Shown here: one piece after another, positions 1-8,479 of the stretch
Layout of the letters: every line of letters starts with the position of its first letter
Position numbering within the stretch: position 1 is the first letter of the stretch
Source of the DNA: Jeotgalicoccus psychrophilus DSM 19085
Lineage (GTDB): Bacteria; Bacillota; Bacilli; Staphylococcales; Salinicoccaceae
Direction: 5' to 3'
NCBI RefSeq assembly: GCF_000425845.1
Contig: NZ_KE384464.1
Span: 1 to 56,659, forward strand
DNA: 56,659 nt
The notes under the pieces: generated by a model
Databases searched by the model: none
Seen by the model: the letters and a program-made list of their open reading frames with translations, nothing else
Told to the model about the DNA's origin: nothing
Position numbers and translations under genes: made by a program

Positions 1-292
1 CGACAGTATAGGTTGACACTAGGTTGTTCTGTTTCATGATCCGACCAATACGTCTTCTCGAGACTATCAAACCTTGTTTATCTAATGCATTTTTTATTCT
101 TCGGGTGCCAAAACATTTTCGGTTAGAATTAAATACCTGAATAATTGTTTCATTGATCTCGTTGTCTCGCTCATACTGCTTGTGGGTTCTTTGTTTATTC
201 ATTTTAAAATAATAGGTACTTCTAGAGATTTGCAGGACTTTGCACATTGCTGACACTGAATATTTGTGTGCATTCTTACGAATGACTTCTAT
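1..292 (-). CDS. IS3-family transposase OrfB, N-terminal part
   Basis: Read on the minus strand in the -1 frame relative to orfA, an open frame runs from the orfA stop to the window edge. Its translation carries typical IS150-type OrfB N-terminal features: SVSAMCKVLQISRSTYYF, then GTRRIKNALDKQGL and SRRRIGRIMKQ, which is the HTH_21 region that precedes the DDE rve integrase core. The core itself lies off the window. No independent start with a ribosome binding site is evident, so it is probably made as an OrfAB fusion by -1 slippage at the A-run just before the orfA stop (minus-strand context CGAAAATAG at 289-297). Confidence 0.85.
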   Translation of the reverse strand, partial: MEVIRKNAHKYSVSAMCKVLQISRSTYYFKMNKQRTHKQYERDNEINETIIQVFNSNRKCFGTRRIKNALDKQGLIVSRRRIGRIMKQNNLVSTYTV

Positions 293-570
293 TTTCGTCC
301 CATGATCAGCGCTGCTTGCTTTAGAATATCGTTCTCCATTTTTAATTGTTGAATGTCCTTGCGAAGTGTTCTGAGTTCACGTTCTTCCTCAGATAAATTG
401 TCGATATGATTAAATGAGCCTGTGTTCTGATGATTTTTACCCCATTTATCTAAAGCCGAAGCCGTGAGATCATACTCCCGTACAATTTCAGATTTTGATT
501 TACCATTTTCAAATAATCGGACCATCTGTAGTTTAAATTCAGGGGTAAATGTTCTCCTCGTTCTTGACAT
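289..570 (-). CDS. IS3-family transposase OrfA (helix-turn-helix)
   Basis: A 93-residue DNA-binding subunit of an IS3-family transposase. It opens with RRTFTPEFKLQMVRLFENGKS and a helix-turn-helix (residues about 10-50, HTH_8/transposase_8 type), followed by a leucine-zipper-like coiled coil (about 55-90) ending in LKQAALIMGRK, the usual motif just before the OrfA/OrfB frameshift. OrfA binds the terminal repeats and, as the OrfAB fusion, carries out transposition. Length is normal for the family (90-105 aa). Confidence 0.9.
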   Translation of the reverse strand: MSRTRRTFTPEFKLQMVRLFENGKSKSEIVREYDLTASALDKWGKNHQNTGSFNHIDNLSEEERELRTLRKDIQQLKMENDILKQAALIMGRK

Positions 571-647
571 AAAAAAACGCCTACTTTTATTGATTTAACA
601 ATAACCTCCCTCATAGGAGTTGTCCAATCAAGTGTAGACGATTCAAC

Positions 648-1799
648 ATGAAAGCAGTCACTTATCAAGGACATCAGAAGATGAAGATGGAAAAAGTTGA
701 AGACGCTAAGATTATTGAATCAACTGATGCAATTATAAAGATAACAGCATCTGGGATTTGTGGTTCAGATTTACATTTATATCATCAAGGTGATTTATTC
801 ATGGAACCTGGTTTTGTCATTGGACATGAACCGATGGGTATTGTTGAAGAGGTAGGAAAAGATGTAAAAAAACTAAAGAAAGGAGATCGTGTGGTAATAC
901 CTTTTAATATTGGGTGCGGGGACTGTTTCTACTGCAATAACGACATGGAATCTCAGTGTGACAATTCTAATGAAACACCAGCGAACTGGAAGTTAGATAA
1001 TGGTGGACTATTCGGTTTTGGTAACCTTCATGGTAATCACTGGGGAGGACAGGCAGAATACTTAAGAGTACCTCATGCTGACTTTTCTTCATTTAAGGTT
1101 CCTGATAACAATCTAAAAGACGAGCAAGTTTTATTCTTATCAGACGTTGTACCTACTGCTTACTGGAGTGTAGAACACTCAGGCGTTAAACCGGGAGATA
1201 CAGTCATTGTATTAGGTTGTGGCCCTATCGGTTTAATGGCGCAGAAGTTTGCGAAACTAAAAGGTGCAGAGAGAGTGATTGCGATTGACAATGTACAGCA
1301 TCGTCTCAATCACGCCAAAAAATACAATGGTGCTGAAGTGTATAACTTTGATGAAGAACAAGAAATAGGTAAACTTCTTAAAGAAAAAACTCGAGGCGGC
1401 GCAGATGTTGTTATTGATTGTGTAGGAATGGATGGACAGCAGTCGAGTCCAGAACAAGAGCTATCTGAGAATTCTCAACAACGTGGAACAATAAGTCCTA
1501 TACTTACCGCTACTGAATCAGTAAGAAAGTTTGGGACAATACAGCTTACCGGTATATATGGATCACCTGCTGATAATTTCCCTCTAGATTTAATATTTAA
1601 CCGTGATATTACAGTAACAAGTGGACAGGCTCCTGTTATTCATCTAATGCCTAAACTTTACGAGATGATTAAAGATGAAGTATTTGATCCTACAGAAATT
1701 ATTACACATACTTTCCCACTTGAAAAGGCAGACGAAGCTTACAAAGTATTTGATCAAAAGAAGGATAACAACATTAAAGTTGTATTTAAACCAGAATAG
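648..1799 (+). CDS. Zinc-dependent medium-chain alcohol dehydrogenase
   Basis: A 383-residue NAD(P)-dependent alcohol/aldehyde dehydrogenase of the formaldehyde-dehydrogenase-like MDR group. Catalytic zinc ligands are visible as Cys38 (GICGSDLH) and His60-Glu61 (GHEPMG). The structural zinc site has Cys90, Cys93, Cys96 and Cys104. The Rossmann motif VLGCGPIGLMA follows near residue 188. The true substrate is unknown. The IS3-type element ends immediately upstream and no Shine-Dalgarno sequence lies before the ATG, so the native leader seems to have been removed; expression would depend on the element or on another start. The gene is otherwise full length. Confidence 0.88.
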   Translation: MKAVTYQGHQKMKMEKVEDAKIIESTDAIIKITASGICGSDLHLYHQGDLFMEPGFVIGHEPMGIVEEVGKDVKKLKKGDRVVIPFNIGCGDCFYCNNDMESQCDNSNETPANWKLDNGGLFGFGNLHGNHWGGQAEYLRVPHADFSSFKVPDNNLKDEQVLFLSDVVPTAYWSVEHSGVKPGDTVIVLGCGPIGLMAQKFAKLKGAERVIAIDNVQHRLNHAKKYNGAEVYNFDEEQEIGKLLKEKTRGGADVVIDCVGMDGQQSSPEQELSENSQQRGTISPILTATESVRKFGTIQLTGIYGSPADNFPLDLIFNRDITVTSGQAPVIHLMPKLYEMIKDEVFDPTEIITHTFPLEKADEAYKVFDQKKDNNIKVVFKPE

Positions 1800-1875
1800 A
1801 CTATAAAAACTTTTGTTCTCTGATATTAAATTATTGGATAATATTAGAGGAGGTAGTTTCTCTCATTAAAAAATA

Positions 1876-1959
1876 AAAGGGGTATCATGAGCACTAAAGT
1901 GGACCCCGTGTCAAGGACACTTTAAAAAAGAGTGGTTGTTTTTTTAATGACACCCCTTT
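1876..1959. repeat. 84-bp element bounded by 13-bp near-perfect inverted repeats
   Basis: The arms are AAAGGGGTATCAT (1876-1888) and ATGACACCCCTTT (1947-1959), 12 of 13 complementary. Between them is an inner imperfect dyad around GTGGACCCCGTGTCAAGGACAC (1898-1919 region), a word that resembles the tips of some IS3-family elements. It may be a remnant of an insertion sequence or a very small MITE-like element; as a plain terminator it would be unusually large. No open frame is inside. Confidence 0.45.
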
Positions 1960-2042
1960 GCCCAAGCATATGTACTTCCGATAAAAAATGTTATGTGATA
2001 TATTAATGGATGAAGTTTCTAATTTGAGGAGGAGGTAGAAAA

Positions 2043-2345
2043 ATGGTTAATGTAGCGCTATTGATTCGACTAGAAGCAAAACCTGGAAAAGAAGAGGAAG
2101 TTGAAAGCTTCCTACGTGGGGCCCTACCTGTGGTTCAGGAGGAGTCAGAAACGATCGCATGGTTTGCGATCCGACTTGGACCTACGACATTCGGCATCTT
2201 TGACGCATTCCCGGACGACACAGGTCGTCAAGCACACCTTTCTGGTCAAGTGGCTGCGGCATTGACGGAGAAATCTCCTGAACTTTTCGCAGAGCCACCA
2301 GTGATTGAAAATATTGACGTCCTTGCTTCCAAGCTTCCTAAATAA
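2043..2345 (+). CDS. ABM-domain protein (antibiotic biosynthesis monooxygenase-like)
   Basis: A 100-residue protein that matches the small dimeric ferredoxin-like ABM fold: N-terminal MVNVALLIRLEAKPGKEEEVESFL, the conserved core TIAWFAIRLGPTTFGIFDAF, and the closing PPVIENIDVLASKLPK. Relatives include quinol monooxygenases (YgiN type) and proteins of unknown substrate. A strong ribosome binding site (GAGGAGG) lies 7-13 bases before the ATG. It sits alone between the ADH and IS431, and is followed by its own terminator. Base composition is more GC-rich than the flanking IS and peptide DNA, which suggests a separate origin. Confidence 0.75.
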   Translation: MVNVALLIRLEAKPGKEEEVESFLRGALPVVQEESETIAWFAIRLGPTTFGIFDAFPDDTGRQAHLSGQVAAALTEKSPELFAEPPVIENIDVLASKLPK

Positions 2346-2358
2346 AGTCATATTATCG

Positions 2359-2401
2359 CTGCCATCGTATCTGTCCAGAGACAGTGGATGGCAGTTTTTT
2401 G
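2359..2401 (+). terminator. Rho-independent terminator after the ABM gene
   Basis: CTGCCATC and GATGGCAG form the outer stem, TCTGTC/GACAG extend it inward, and a T-run (TTTTTT) follows on the plus strand. Confidence 0.8.
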
Positions 2402-2436
2402 ATTATTAGTTTTGGCGTGAGCTATATAAAGTGGAA

Positions 2437-3226
2437 GGTTCTGTTGCAAAGTTGAATTTATAGTATAATTTTAACAAAAAGGAGTCTTCTGTATGAACTA
2501 TTTCAGATATAAACAATTTAACAAGGATGTTATCACTGTAGCCGTTGGCTACTATCTAAGATATGCATTGAGTTATCGTGATATATCTGAAATATTAAGG
2601 GAACGTGGTGTAAACGTTCATCATTCAACGGTCTACCGTTGGGTTCAAGAATATGCCCCAATTTTATATCAAATTTGGAAGAAAAAGCATAAAAAAGCTT
2701 ATTACAAATGGCGTATTGATGAGACGTACATCAAAATAAAAGGAAAATGGAGTTATTTATATCGTGCCATTGATGCAGAGGGACATACATTAGATATTTG
2801 GTTGCGTAAGCAACGAGATAATCATTCAGCATATGCGTTTATCAAACGTCTCATTAAACAATTTGGTAAACCTCAAAAGGTAATTACAGATCAGGCACCT
2901 TCAACGAAGGTAGCAATGGCTAAAGTAATTAAAGCTTTTAAACTTAAACCTGACTGTCATTGTACATCGAAATATCTGAATAACCTCATTGAGCAAAATC
3001 ACCGTCATATTAAAGTAAGAAAGACAAGGTATCAAAGTATCAATACAGCAAAGAATACTTTAAAAGGTATTGAATGTATTTACGCTCTATATAAAAAGAA
3101 CCGCAGGTCTCTTCAGATCTACGGATTTTCGCCATGCCACGAAATTAGCATCATGCTAGCAAGTTAAGCGAACACTGACATGATAAATTAGTGGTTAGCT
3201 ATATTTTTTTACTTTGCAACAGAACC
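2437..3226 (+). mobile_element. IS431/IS257-type insertion sequence (IS6 family), complete
   Basis: The ends carry inverted repeats GGTTCTGTTGCAAAGT (from 2437) and ACTTTGCAACAGAACC (to 3226). The length of 790 bp is the usual size for IS431/IS257. The flanking 8-mers differ (AAGTGGAA on the left, ATCTCAAA on the right), so there is no target duplication. This suggests that the copy is one end of a larger IS431-mediated rearrangement (cointegrate, deletion or composite unit) and not a simple single insertion. Confidence 0.95.
2493..3167 (+). CDS. tnp: IS6-family transposase of IS431/IS257
   Basis: A 224-residue DDE transposase that is essentially the canonical staphylococcal IS431/IS257 protein: N-terminal MNYFRYKQFNKDVITVAVGY, helix-turn-helix VNVHHSTVYRWVQEY, then the catalytic acidic residues in WRIDETYIKIKG, KVITDQAPS and the Glu of NNLIEQNHRHIK. 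It moves by replicative (copy-in) transposition and commonly builds composite elements and cointegrates in staphylococci. Full length, no damage seen. An AAGGAG ribosome binding site precedes the ATG. Confidence 0.96.
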   Translation: MNYFRYKQFNKDVITVAVGYYLRYALSYRDISEILRERGVNVHHSTVYRWVQEYAPILYQIWKKKHKKAYYKWRIDETYIKIKGKWSYLYRAIDAEGHTLDIWLRKQRDNHSAYAFIKRLIKQFGKPQKVITDQAPSTKVAMAKVIKAFKLKPDCHCTSKYLNNLIEQNHRHIKVRKTRYQSINTAKNTLKGIECIYALYKKNRRSLQIYGFSPCHEISIMLAS

Positions 3227-3334
3227 ATCTCAAATCTCCTTCAACATAGATTAGGGGGATGAATAGTATAATATAAAAAGATTACAGTAATTACCTATTT
3301 GCAGATTAACAGAGTATTGTTAGAAAACCTTAAA

Positions 3335-4366
3335 CTATGTATCTAACATATCCCATTCATCTCCTAAAACCCATCGTAATGCAGAGAGTTTTCCGTTAAT
3401 CATTCCCCATTCAAATTCATCCCACGGAATTAGCTCTTCCGAGTCATATTTTTCTTCGACTTTTTCAGCTGCTCTAAGCGCTCCTTCCCAAATATCGCGT
3501 TGGATTGGTCGTGTTGAATGGCTCTTGATTGGGAAGTTTTCTTCTTCAACAATTTGAATAATTCCTTCTTCGACTTTTTCTCTTAAAACCTGATGACGAT
3601 TGTACCAAACTTTTGTGCCAAGCTCTTCGATAGCTTCGATAATTTCAGTCAGTCTTCTTGGTTCTTCAAGCCAATTATATTCAATCATTAGATCGTCAAA
3701 TTCTTCTGGTTGAATGTATTTTAATGCTTCACCTAAAGTTATAAAATAAAATGATTTTGTCGACGAAAAATATTCTTCGATATCCGGGTGCGGTAGTTTG
3801 TTATTTTTCTCCTGATGACTGAAATCATGAGTATTATGTGAGATAAAGACATAACGATTTTCCACCACTTCTTTTTCTCTGACAGCATCTGCATAAACCT
3901 CGATTAATATTGCATCACCAATTCCATTACGTTGTCTGTGAAACGGGGCTCGTTTATCGATAGCACGCTGTGCTGATCGAATTTTCACTGCATCTGAAAT
4001 TTCAATTATGGGAGTACTACTAAACAATCTTTCTATCTGATTAACCATATCAGCTGCAGCTTCACCTAACATAGGAAGTCGATGATCAACATCATTAAGT
4101 TGAGTTATCACATCCATTTTTTGTTCCGGATCGCCAAATTTATCAATTACTTTCTTTACTCTTTTCAAAGTACTAGATAAACTTCGTCCACTTTGTTCGA
4201 CGATACGGTCTTTATTTCTCTCAAATTCATCGATAATTGTCCTTGGTAGAATCAACTCCACTTTTCCTTGTTGAATTGATTCTTCAAGTGCATCTAAAGT
4301 CGCTTGTTGCTGATAATCTTTTGCAAGATCAAGCCAAACACAGGTATCAATTAGAATCTTATACAA
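3335..4366 (-). CDS. PIN-domain (DUF4935-like) protein
   Basis: A 343-residue protein with an N-terminal PIN-type nuclease fold: ILIDTCVWLDLAK at residues 4-16 with the first acidic residue at Asp7, LPRTIIDEFERNKDRI around 40-55, the central acidic patch NGIGDAILIEVYAD near 147-160, and FISHNTHDF near 174-182 as the last conserved segment. This pattern fits the DUF4935 group of large single PIN proteins, expected to be metal-dependent RNases. The C-terminal 120 residues are helical and acidic without a recognised domain. It stands alone, with no antitoxin gene beside it; a TTG start is used, 12 bases after AAAGGA. Its place between IS431 and a mobile peptide cassette suggests a possible role in defence; that role is inference. 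Confidence 0.65.
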   Translation of the reverse strand: MYKILIDTCVWLDLAKDYQQQATLDALEESIQQGKVELILPRTIIDEFERNKDRIVEQSGRSLSSTLKRVKKVIDKFGDPEQKMDVITQLNDVDHRLPMLGEAAADMVNQIERLFSSTPIIEISDAVKIRSAQRAIDKRAPFHRQRNGIGDAILIEVYADAVREKEVVENRYVFISHNTHDFSHQEKNNKLPHPDIEEYFSSTKSFYFITLGEALKYIQPEEFDDLMIEYNWLEEPRRLTEIIEAIEELGTKVWYNRHQVLREKVEEGIIQIVEEENFPIKSHSTRPIQRDIWEGALRAAEKVEEKYDSEELIPWDEFEWGMINGKLSALRWVLGDEWDMLDT

Positions 4367-4788
4367 ATATTCAACATTCCTTTCATTTGATTTGAGATAT
4401 TACTTTCAATTTATAACTCGGCCAATCTACAGCTTCTCTATCTATATTGAAATTATCTTCCTCTACATGTTACTTAGAGTTTTCTGCCACTGTAGGTAAC
4501 TGTACTGAGAGAATTAGATATTTTTTTCAAAGTCAGGAAGAAGTATCTTTCCTACGTTTTCTATACTTTTTAAAGCTCTATTTGAAAAGATATCATTGGA
4601 TAATCTCTATTTGTGAATATTTGTTCTACAATAATAATAACAAACTATAGACCAACTATCAGAAATTCATGAAGGTAGAATAATAATTAAATTAAAAATA
4701 GTAGTTCAAAAAACGACCGTTATTAACAAATTTTAGTTTTAAATACAAGTTTAGAAACACCTAGAATAAATTCTACTCAAATTTTGTT
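4367..4788. other. Gene-free AT-rich stretch with one copy of the 22-bp direct repeat
   Basis: No convincing coding region. A 67-codon open frame at 4447-4650 has no family features and no ribosome binding site. Positions 4701-4722 hold one copy of the repeat that recurs at 8696-8717. The stretch separates the upstream region of the PIN gene from the end of the transporter gene. Confidence 0.6.
4701..4722 (+). repeat. 22-bp direct repeat flanking the peptide cassette, left copy
   Basis: GTAGTTC followed by two variable bases (AA here, TT in the right copy) and AAAACGACCGTTA. The copy at 8696-8717 matches at 20 of 22 positions. The two copies bracket about 4 kb holding the whole radical-SAM peptide locus. 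Confidence 0.7.
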
Positions 4789-6366
4789 CTATTGAGTAGA
4801 ATTTATTTTAATTTCTTTATTACAAAATTCTTTAACTGTTAAGTCATGAGATATTACAAATACAATTTTGTTTTTCATTCTCTCAAGGACTGTATTTAGA
4901 ATTATATTTTGTGAATCTTTATCGATATTACTAGTTACCTCATCTAATATTACGACATCATAGTCTTCTTTTAATAATCTTGCTAGCATAACTCTTTGTT
5001 TTTCTCCGCCTGACAAGTTACTACCTTGATCTAACAACTTCCCATCTAAACTGTGATTGTTAAGTATTGAACCCATTAGTTCAGAATTTTGCAGATTACT
5101 CCAGTCATAATATGGATCAACAGATCCAAAGGCAATGTTCTCTTTTAAGGTAAAGGGTAAGATTGATGTTTCTTGTGATAAATAAAATATATGACTTCTT
5201 AAGGACTTAATGTTGATATCTTCTAACTTATGTTCGTTTATACGTATACCTGAAGCATCTCTGAATTTTAATAGTGATTTCATCAAACTGCTTTTTCCTG
5301 ATCCTGAAGGCCCATCAATATAAATAATATCACCACGACTAAAAGTAGCATTAATATTGTATGTGATACTTTTCTTAGCAACATTGAAGTCAACTTTACC
5401 AAAATGTATAGATTCTATATCTTCTAAAATAATATCTTTCTGTTTTTCCTGTTCATTCATAATACTTTCTTCAACAAATTCTTTTGATACAATTAAATCT
5501 CTATATTCCAGGTTTACATTGGTAAATGCTTGAAGAGCAGTGAAGAATATCGGAAGTACGATACTTGCAATGACTAAATCACCGACTTGTGTTTCTCCCG
5601 TGAATATTAAGTAAGCCAAGGCGAAGAACATTAAATTTTGAACGAAACTGTTGACTAGTTTGATAATTAAGCTCGTACTTTGTCCAAATTTATTTACATT
5701 CGCCATTGAACGGTAAATTCTTTCAATAGAAGGAGAAATCATTGACGCTATTCTTTTATAGTCACTTTCCTGCTTAATCATATCGGTATTTTTAAATATA
5801 GCGATTAACTCTTTATAACCGGAAGATGTCTCTTCTTGCATGACCTTACTTTTCTCATGAAGCTTTCTATTAATAAATTTATATCCTAAGTAATTAATGG
5901 GGACGAGTGCCAATAGCATTAGAAATAGATAAATATTAATCAAGCCAATAAGGACAAGGGAAACCGTGATGATAATGACATTACTTATAATGCCAACAAG
6001 ACTGTTAATTAAAAATAGGTATAAGTTATTAACCGTTTGGCCAATACGATCAATTAAGTAAGAAGACCCTTGTTCTAAAATCGAATCATATTTCATATTA
6101 AATAATTTTGCGTATAGTTCCTTGGTGTAGTCAGTATTAAACTTTAATGCGAAGTTTTCACGTATGATGACCATTGAAATTTGAATCGCATAGGTAATAA
6201 ACATAAATACAATAATCAGTATAAAGTTTGGAGTATTAATCGTGTAGTTATTATTAAAAATGTTGGACAATAGAATAGGTACAGAAACAGTTAGAATTGC
6301 GGTAAATAAAGTCAAAATAAAGGTGATGATAACAAATTTTTTATTCTTAAGCATTATATCTTTCAT
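4789..6366 (-). CDS. ABC transporter, membrane-ATPase fusion, of the peptide cassette
   Basis: A 525-residue half transporter: an ABC_membrane domain with about six membrane helices (residues 1-290), then an ATPase with Walker A GPSGSGKSS (about 350-360), signature LSGGEKQRVML and Walker B VVILDEVTSNID. No N-terminal C39 peptidase domain is present. It probably works as a homodimer that exports the modified peptide and may give self-protection. It is the last gene of a minus-strand operon after the peptide, radical SAM and S41 genes; a good AAAGGAGATG ribosome binding site precedes its ATG. Very AT-rich, like the rest of the cassette. Confidence 0.85.
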   Translation of the reverse strand: MKDIMLKNKKFVIITFILTLFTAILTVSVPILLSNIFNNNYTINTPNFILIIVFMFITYAIQISMVIIRENFALKFNTDYTKELYAKLFNMKYDSILEQGSSYLIDRIGQTVNNLYLFLINSLVGIISNVIIITVSLVLIGLINIYLFLMLLALVPINYLGYKFINRKLHEKSKVMQEETSSGYKELIAIFKNTDMIKQESDYKRIASMISPSIERIYRSMANVNKFGQSTSLIIKLVNSFVQNLMFFALAYLIFTGETQVGDLVIASIVLPIFFTALQAFTNVNLEYRDLIVSKEFVEESIMNEQEKQKDIILEDIESIHFGKVDFNVAKKSITYNINATFSRGDIIYIDGPSGSGKSSLMKSLLKFRDASGIRINEHKLEDINIKSLRSHIFYLSQETSILPFTLKENIAFGSVDPYYDWSNLQNSELMGSILNNHSLDGKLLDQGSNLSGGEKQRVMLARLLKEDYDVVILDEVTSNIDKDSQNIILNTVLERMKNKIVFVISHDLTVKEFCNKEIKINSTQ

Positions 6367-6397
6367 TTGTATATCATCTCCTTTAGTTGTTAATCAT

Positions 6398-7258
6398 TTA
6401 ATCAGCACTTAACCGAGGGGAAGCGTCTACGTCATCGTTAAAATAATATATGAATTGAGGTATTTTAATATAATATGATTTATATTTAAATGTATTTGTA
6501 ACTATATTTTTGCCACCAGAACTACTGCCATATATCTTTGCGTTACATTTTACTTTTAATGCTTTTGCTATTAATTCTGCAGAGCTTAGTGTGTGGTGGT
6601 CAATTAAAACATGTATACATTTGGGTGATATGGTCATTTTATTACTACAAGTTACTTTATAATCATTATGACGACTTTTAAAGTAGACAATGTTTTCTTT
6701 ATAAGGAATGAAGTGTTCTAGAAAAAGTATAGCATTTTTAACTGAACCACCAGAATTTCCAGATAAATCTATAATTAGATTTTCAACAGGTGTATTAAGA
6801 ATCCTCGAGAACTCTAGATTACCGTTAACATTTTGAAATTTAATAAATAGATTGTTATTTTCTCTTAGTATGAGATTTTTATCTTCATTATTATACATAA
6901 CTTCTGGTGTTTTAATAGAAACTAAATACATTCTATTTTTAAATTTTAGTAAAAGTTGGTAAGAATCACGTTTCTCAATAAGTTCTTTGAAAGGATTATG
7001 ATTATTAATTAAGCAAACTTGAGAATGATCGTGTATCTGTAAAGATGAAGGTGCTTTTTTAATATATAAAAGTCCTCGACTGACATAGTAATCAATACCT
7101 AATAGGTCAAAGACATTCCAGAATAATAAATTATCTTTACTTAATTTTAAGTATTTGTCATTATACGATAAAATATATTTTTCGGGGTTACTGTCACTCA
7201 TGGGTAGAGGAGTATATAAATAATATTTTTCAAATAAAGTTGCTAATTTTTTATCCAT
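6398..7258 (-). CDS. S41-family C-terminal-processing-like peptidase
   Basis: A 286-residue protein whose C-terminal half is a recognisable S41 serine peptidase: LIIDLSGNSGGSVKNA (161-176, the DLRxNxGG motif), the catalytic serine in LSSAELIAKAL (Ser225/226) and the catalytic lysine in GSSSGGK (Lys250). The N-terminal 130 residues are unassigned and may bind substrate. No signal peptide, so it should act in the cytoplasm. The start overlaps the radical SAM stop by 8 bases, which points to translational coupling. TrnP of the thuricin CD sactibiotic cluster is an S41-like peptidase from the same kind of neighbourhood; by analogy this enzyme may remove the leader peptide. The exact cleavage is not shown by sequence. 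Confidence 0.75.
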   Translation of the reverse strand: MDKKLATLFEKYYLYTPLPMSDSNPEKYILSYNDKYLKLSKDNLLFWNVFDLLGIDYYVSRGLLYIKKAPSSLQIHDHSQVCLINNHNPFKELIEKRDSYQLLLKFKNRMYLVSIKTPEVMYNNEDKNLILRENNNLFIKFQNVNGNLEFSRILNTPVENLIIDLSGNSGGSVKNAILFLEHFIPYKENIVYFKSRHNDYKVTCSNKMTISPKCIHVLIDHHTLSSAELIAKALKVKCNAKIYGSSSGGKNIVTNTFKYKSYYIKIPQFIYYFNDDVDASPRLSAD

Positions 7259-8453
7259 AGGTGTTGAGTATATTCTTTAATTTATTCTCAGCAATTCTTT
7301 TTTGTAACCCACATAGAACTTCACTGCTAGTGTTGATATCCCCGAATAAATTTTCTGATATCGCACTGCAACCACCGCCACATAAATGTCGGATAGAACA
7401 AGTGTTACATCCTTTTATATTGTAGACAGCACGATCTTGAAACTTAGCTGTAATGGATGATTCTTTAAGTACACTCAACCAATTTTCCTCTTTTACGTTT
7501 GTAATCTTATAATTCTCTTGTATCATTGTTTGACATGGATATATTGATCCATCAGAATCAATAGCAATTATTTTAAATGATGCTCCACAGATTGCTCCAC
7601 TAGTAGAGCAATCTTGTTTATCTAGTGGTAAACAATTAAGATTGGGAATATATTGTAAATCTTCGTCATAATTGTTTGGAATAAAAGGAACGACTATATA
7701 ATCCATTCCCAAACTTTTTGTAACAAATTCCTCAACATCTTTCCAATCATCGTTATCATTTACTGCAACAGAACGAATTAGAAACTTATACTTGAATTCA
7801 TTTGGTATCGCTTCCAGATTTCTAATCAGTTTTTTGATATTTAGACCTAATCTTAAATTATTTTCATCTTTTAGAGTATCTAAGCTAATTACGAAATGAT
7901 CGACATAGTCTAAAAGCTCTAATTTTTTATTAAGAAGCATACCATTAGAAAGGATATCACATGTCATACTTAAAGACTTAGTATATTTGCAGAGCTCAAT
8001 AATGTCTTTTCTGAGTAATATTTCTCCACCAGTAAAGTTAATATGTTTAGTACCTATTTGTGAAAGCTCATAAATTGTGTTCTTGCATTCTTCAGTTGTC
8101 AGCTGATCTGGTTTATTTAAGTTTTCCATATTGTAACAATACGTACATCGAAGGTTACATCTCTGCGTTGCATGAAAATAAACGGTATCTATTGTTACAC
8201 TAGTATCTCTATTTTTTAAAATTTTATCAAAGATGTTTTCATTATATGCATCAATACTTTCATATATAATACCATTTCTAATAAGCTTTTCTACGTCTTC
8301 TATTTCTAAAGAGTTTGTATCAATAGAATGAGGATTTTTATTAATATGTTCATATACTTCCTCATCTACAATAACAGCTTTGTTATAGTCTGGAGAATAT
8401 AATAAAGATTTTTGATTTTCTTTTATATGAATTAGGTCTTCTACTAATTTCAC
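7251..8453 (-). CDS. Radical SAM/SPASM peptide maturase
   Basis: A 400-residue radical SAM enzyme. The 4Fe-4S/SAM motif CNLRCTYC is at Cys99, Cys103 and Cys106. A SPASM-type auxiliary cluster region follows (about 280-390) with cysteines in DCSTSGAICGASF, SIYPCQTM, CNTCSIRHLCGGGCSA and EVLCGLQKR. The first 90 residues look like a RiPP recognition element region (PqqD-like), suited to binding the leader of the precursor. The family makes thioether (sactionine/ranthionine) or C-C crosslinks in ribosomal peptides. Start is GTG at 8453, just after AAAGGAGG; the gene follows the 32-residue Cys-rich precursor and a small hairpin. Confidence 0.88.
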   Translation of the reverse strand: MKLVEDLIHIKENQKSLLYSPDYNKAVIVDEEVYEHINKNPHSIDTNSLEIEDVEKLIRNGIIYESIDAYNENIFDKILKNRDTSVTIDTVYFHATQRCNLRCTYCYNMENLNKPDQLTTEECKNTIYELSQIGTKHINFTGGEILLRKDIIELCKYTKSLSMTCDILSNGMLLNKKLELLDYVDHFVISLDTLKDENNLRLGLNIKKLIRNLEAIPNEFKYKFLIRSVAVNDNDDWKDVEEFVTKSLGMDYIVVPFIPNNYDEDLQYIPNLNCLPLDKQDCSTSGAICGASFKIIAIDSDGSIYPCQTMIQENYKITNVKEENWLSVLKESSITAKFQDRAVYNIKGCNTCSIRHLCGGGCSAISENLFGDINTSSEVLCGLQKRIAENKLKNILNTYG

Positions 8454-8479
8454 ACAAAAACCTCCTTTTAAAATATAAA

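Larger units (their letters stand above)
1..647 (-). mobile_element. IS3-family (IS150-like) insertion sequence, cut by the window edge
   Basis: The segment holds orfA complete and the 5' part of orfB on the minus strand, in the IS3-family order with overlapping frames. The outer end lies somewhere at 640-648, directly against the start codon of the alcohol dehydrogenase at 648; the exact terminal inverted repeat cannot be fixed because the other end is outside the window. IS3-family ends usually finish in CA, and there are CA steps at 644-645 and 647-648, so the A of the neighbouring ATG might even belong to the element. The boundary is inferred, the element type is well supported. Confidence 0.8.

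Noticed and set aside
1..3234. Composite transposon bounded by the IS3 element and IS431
   Set aside because: The two elements belong to different families and have different ends, so they cannot act as matched boundaries.
4447..4650. 67-codon open frame between the PIN gene and the transporter gene
   Set aside because: No ribosome binding site, low-complexity ending in Asn codons and no family features; AT-rich spacer is a better explanation.
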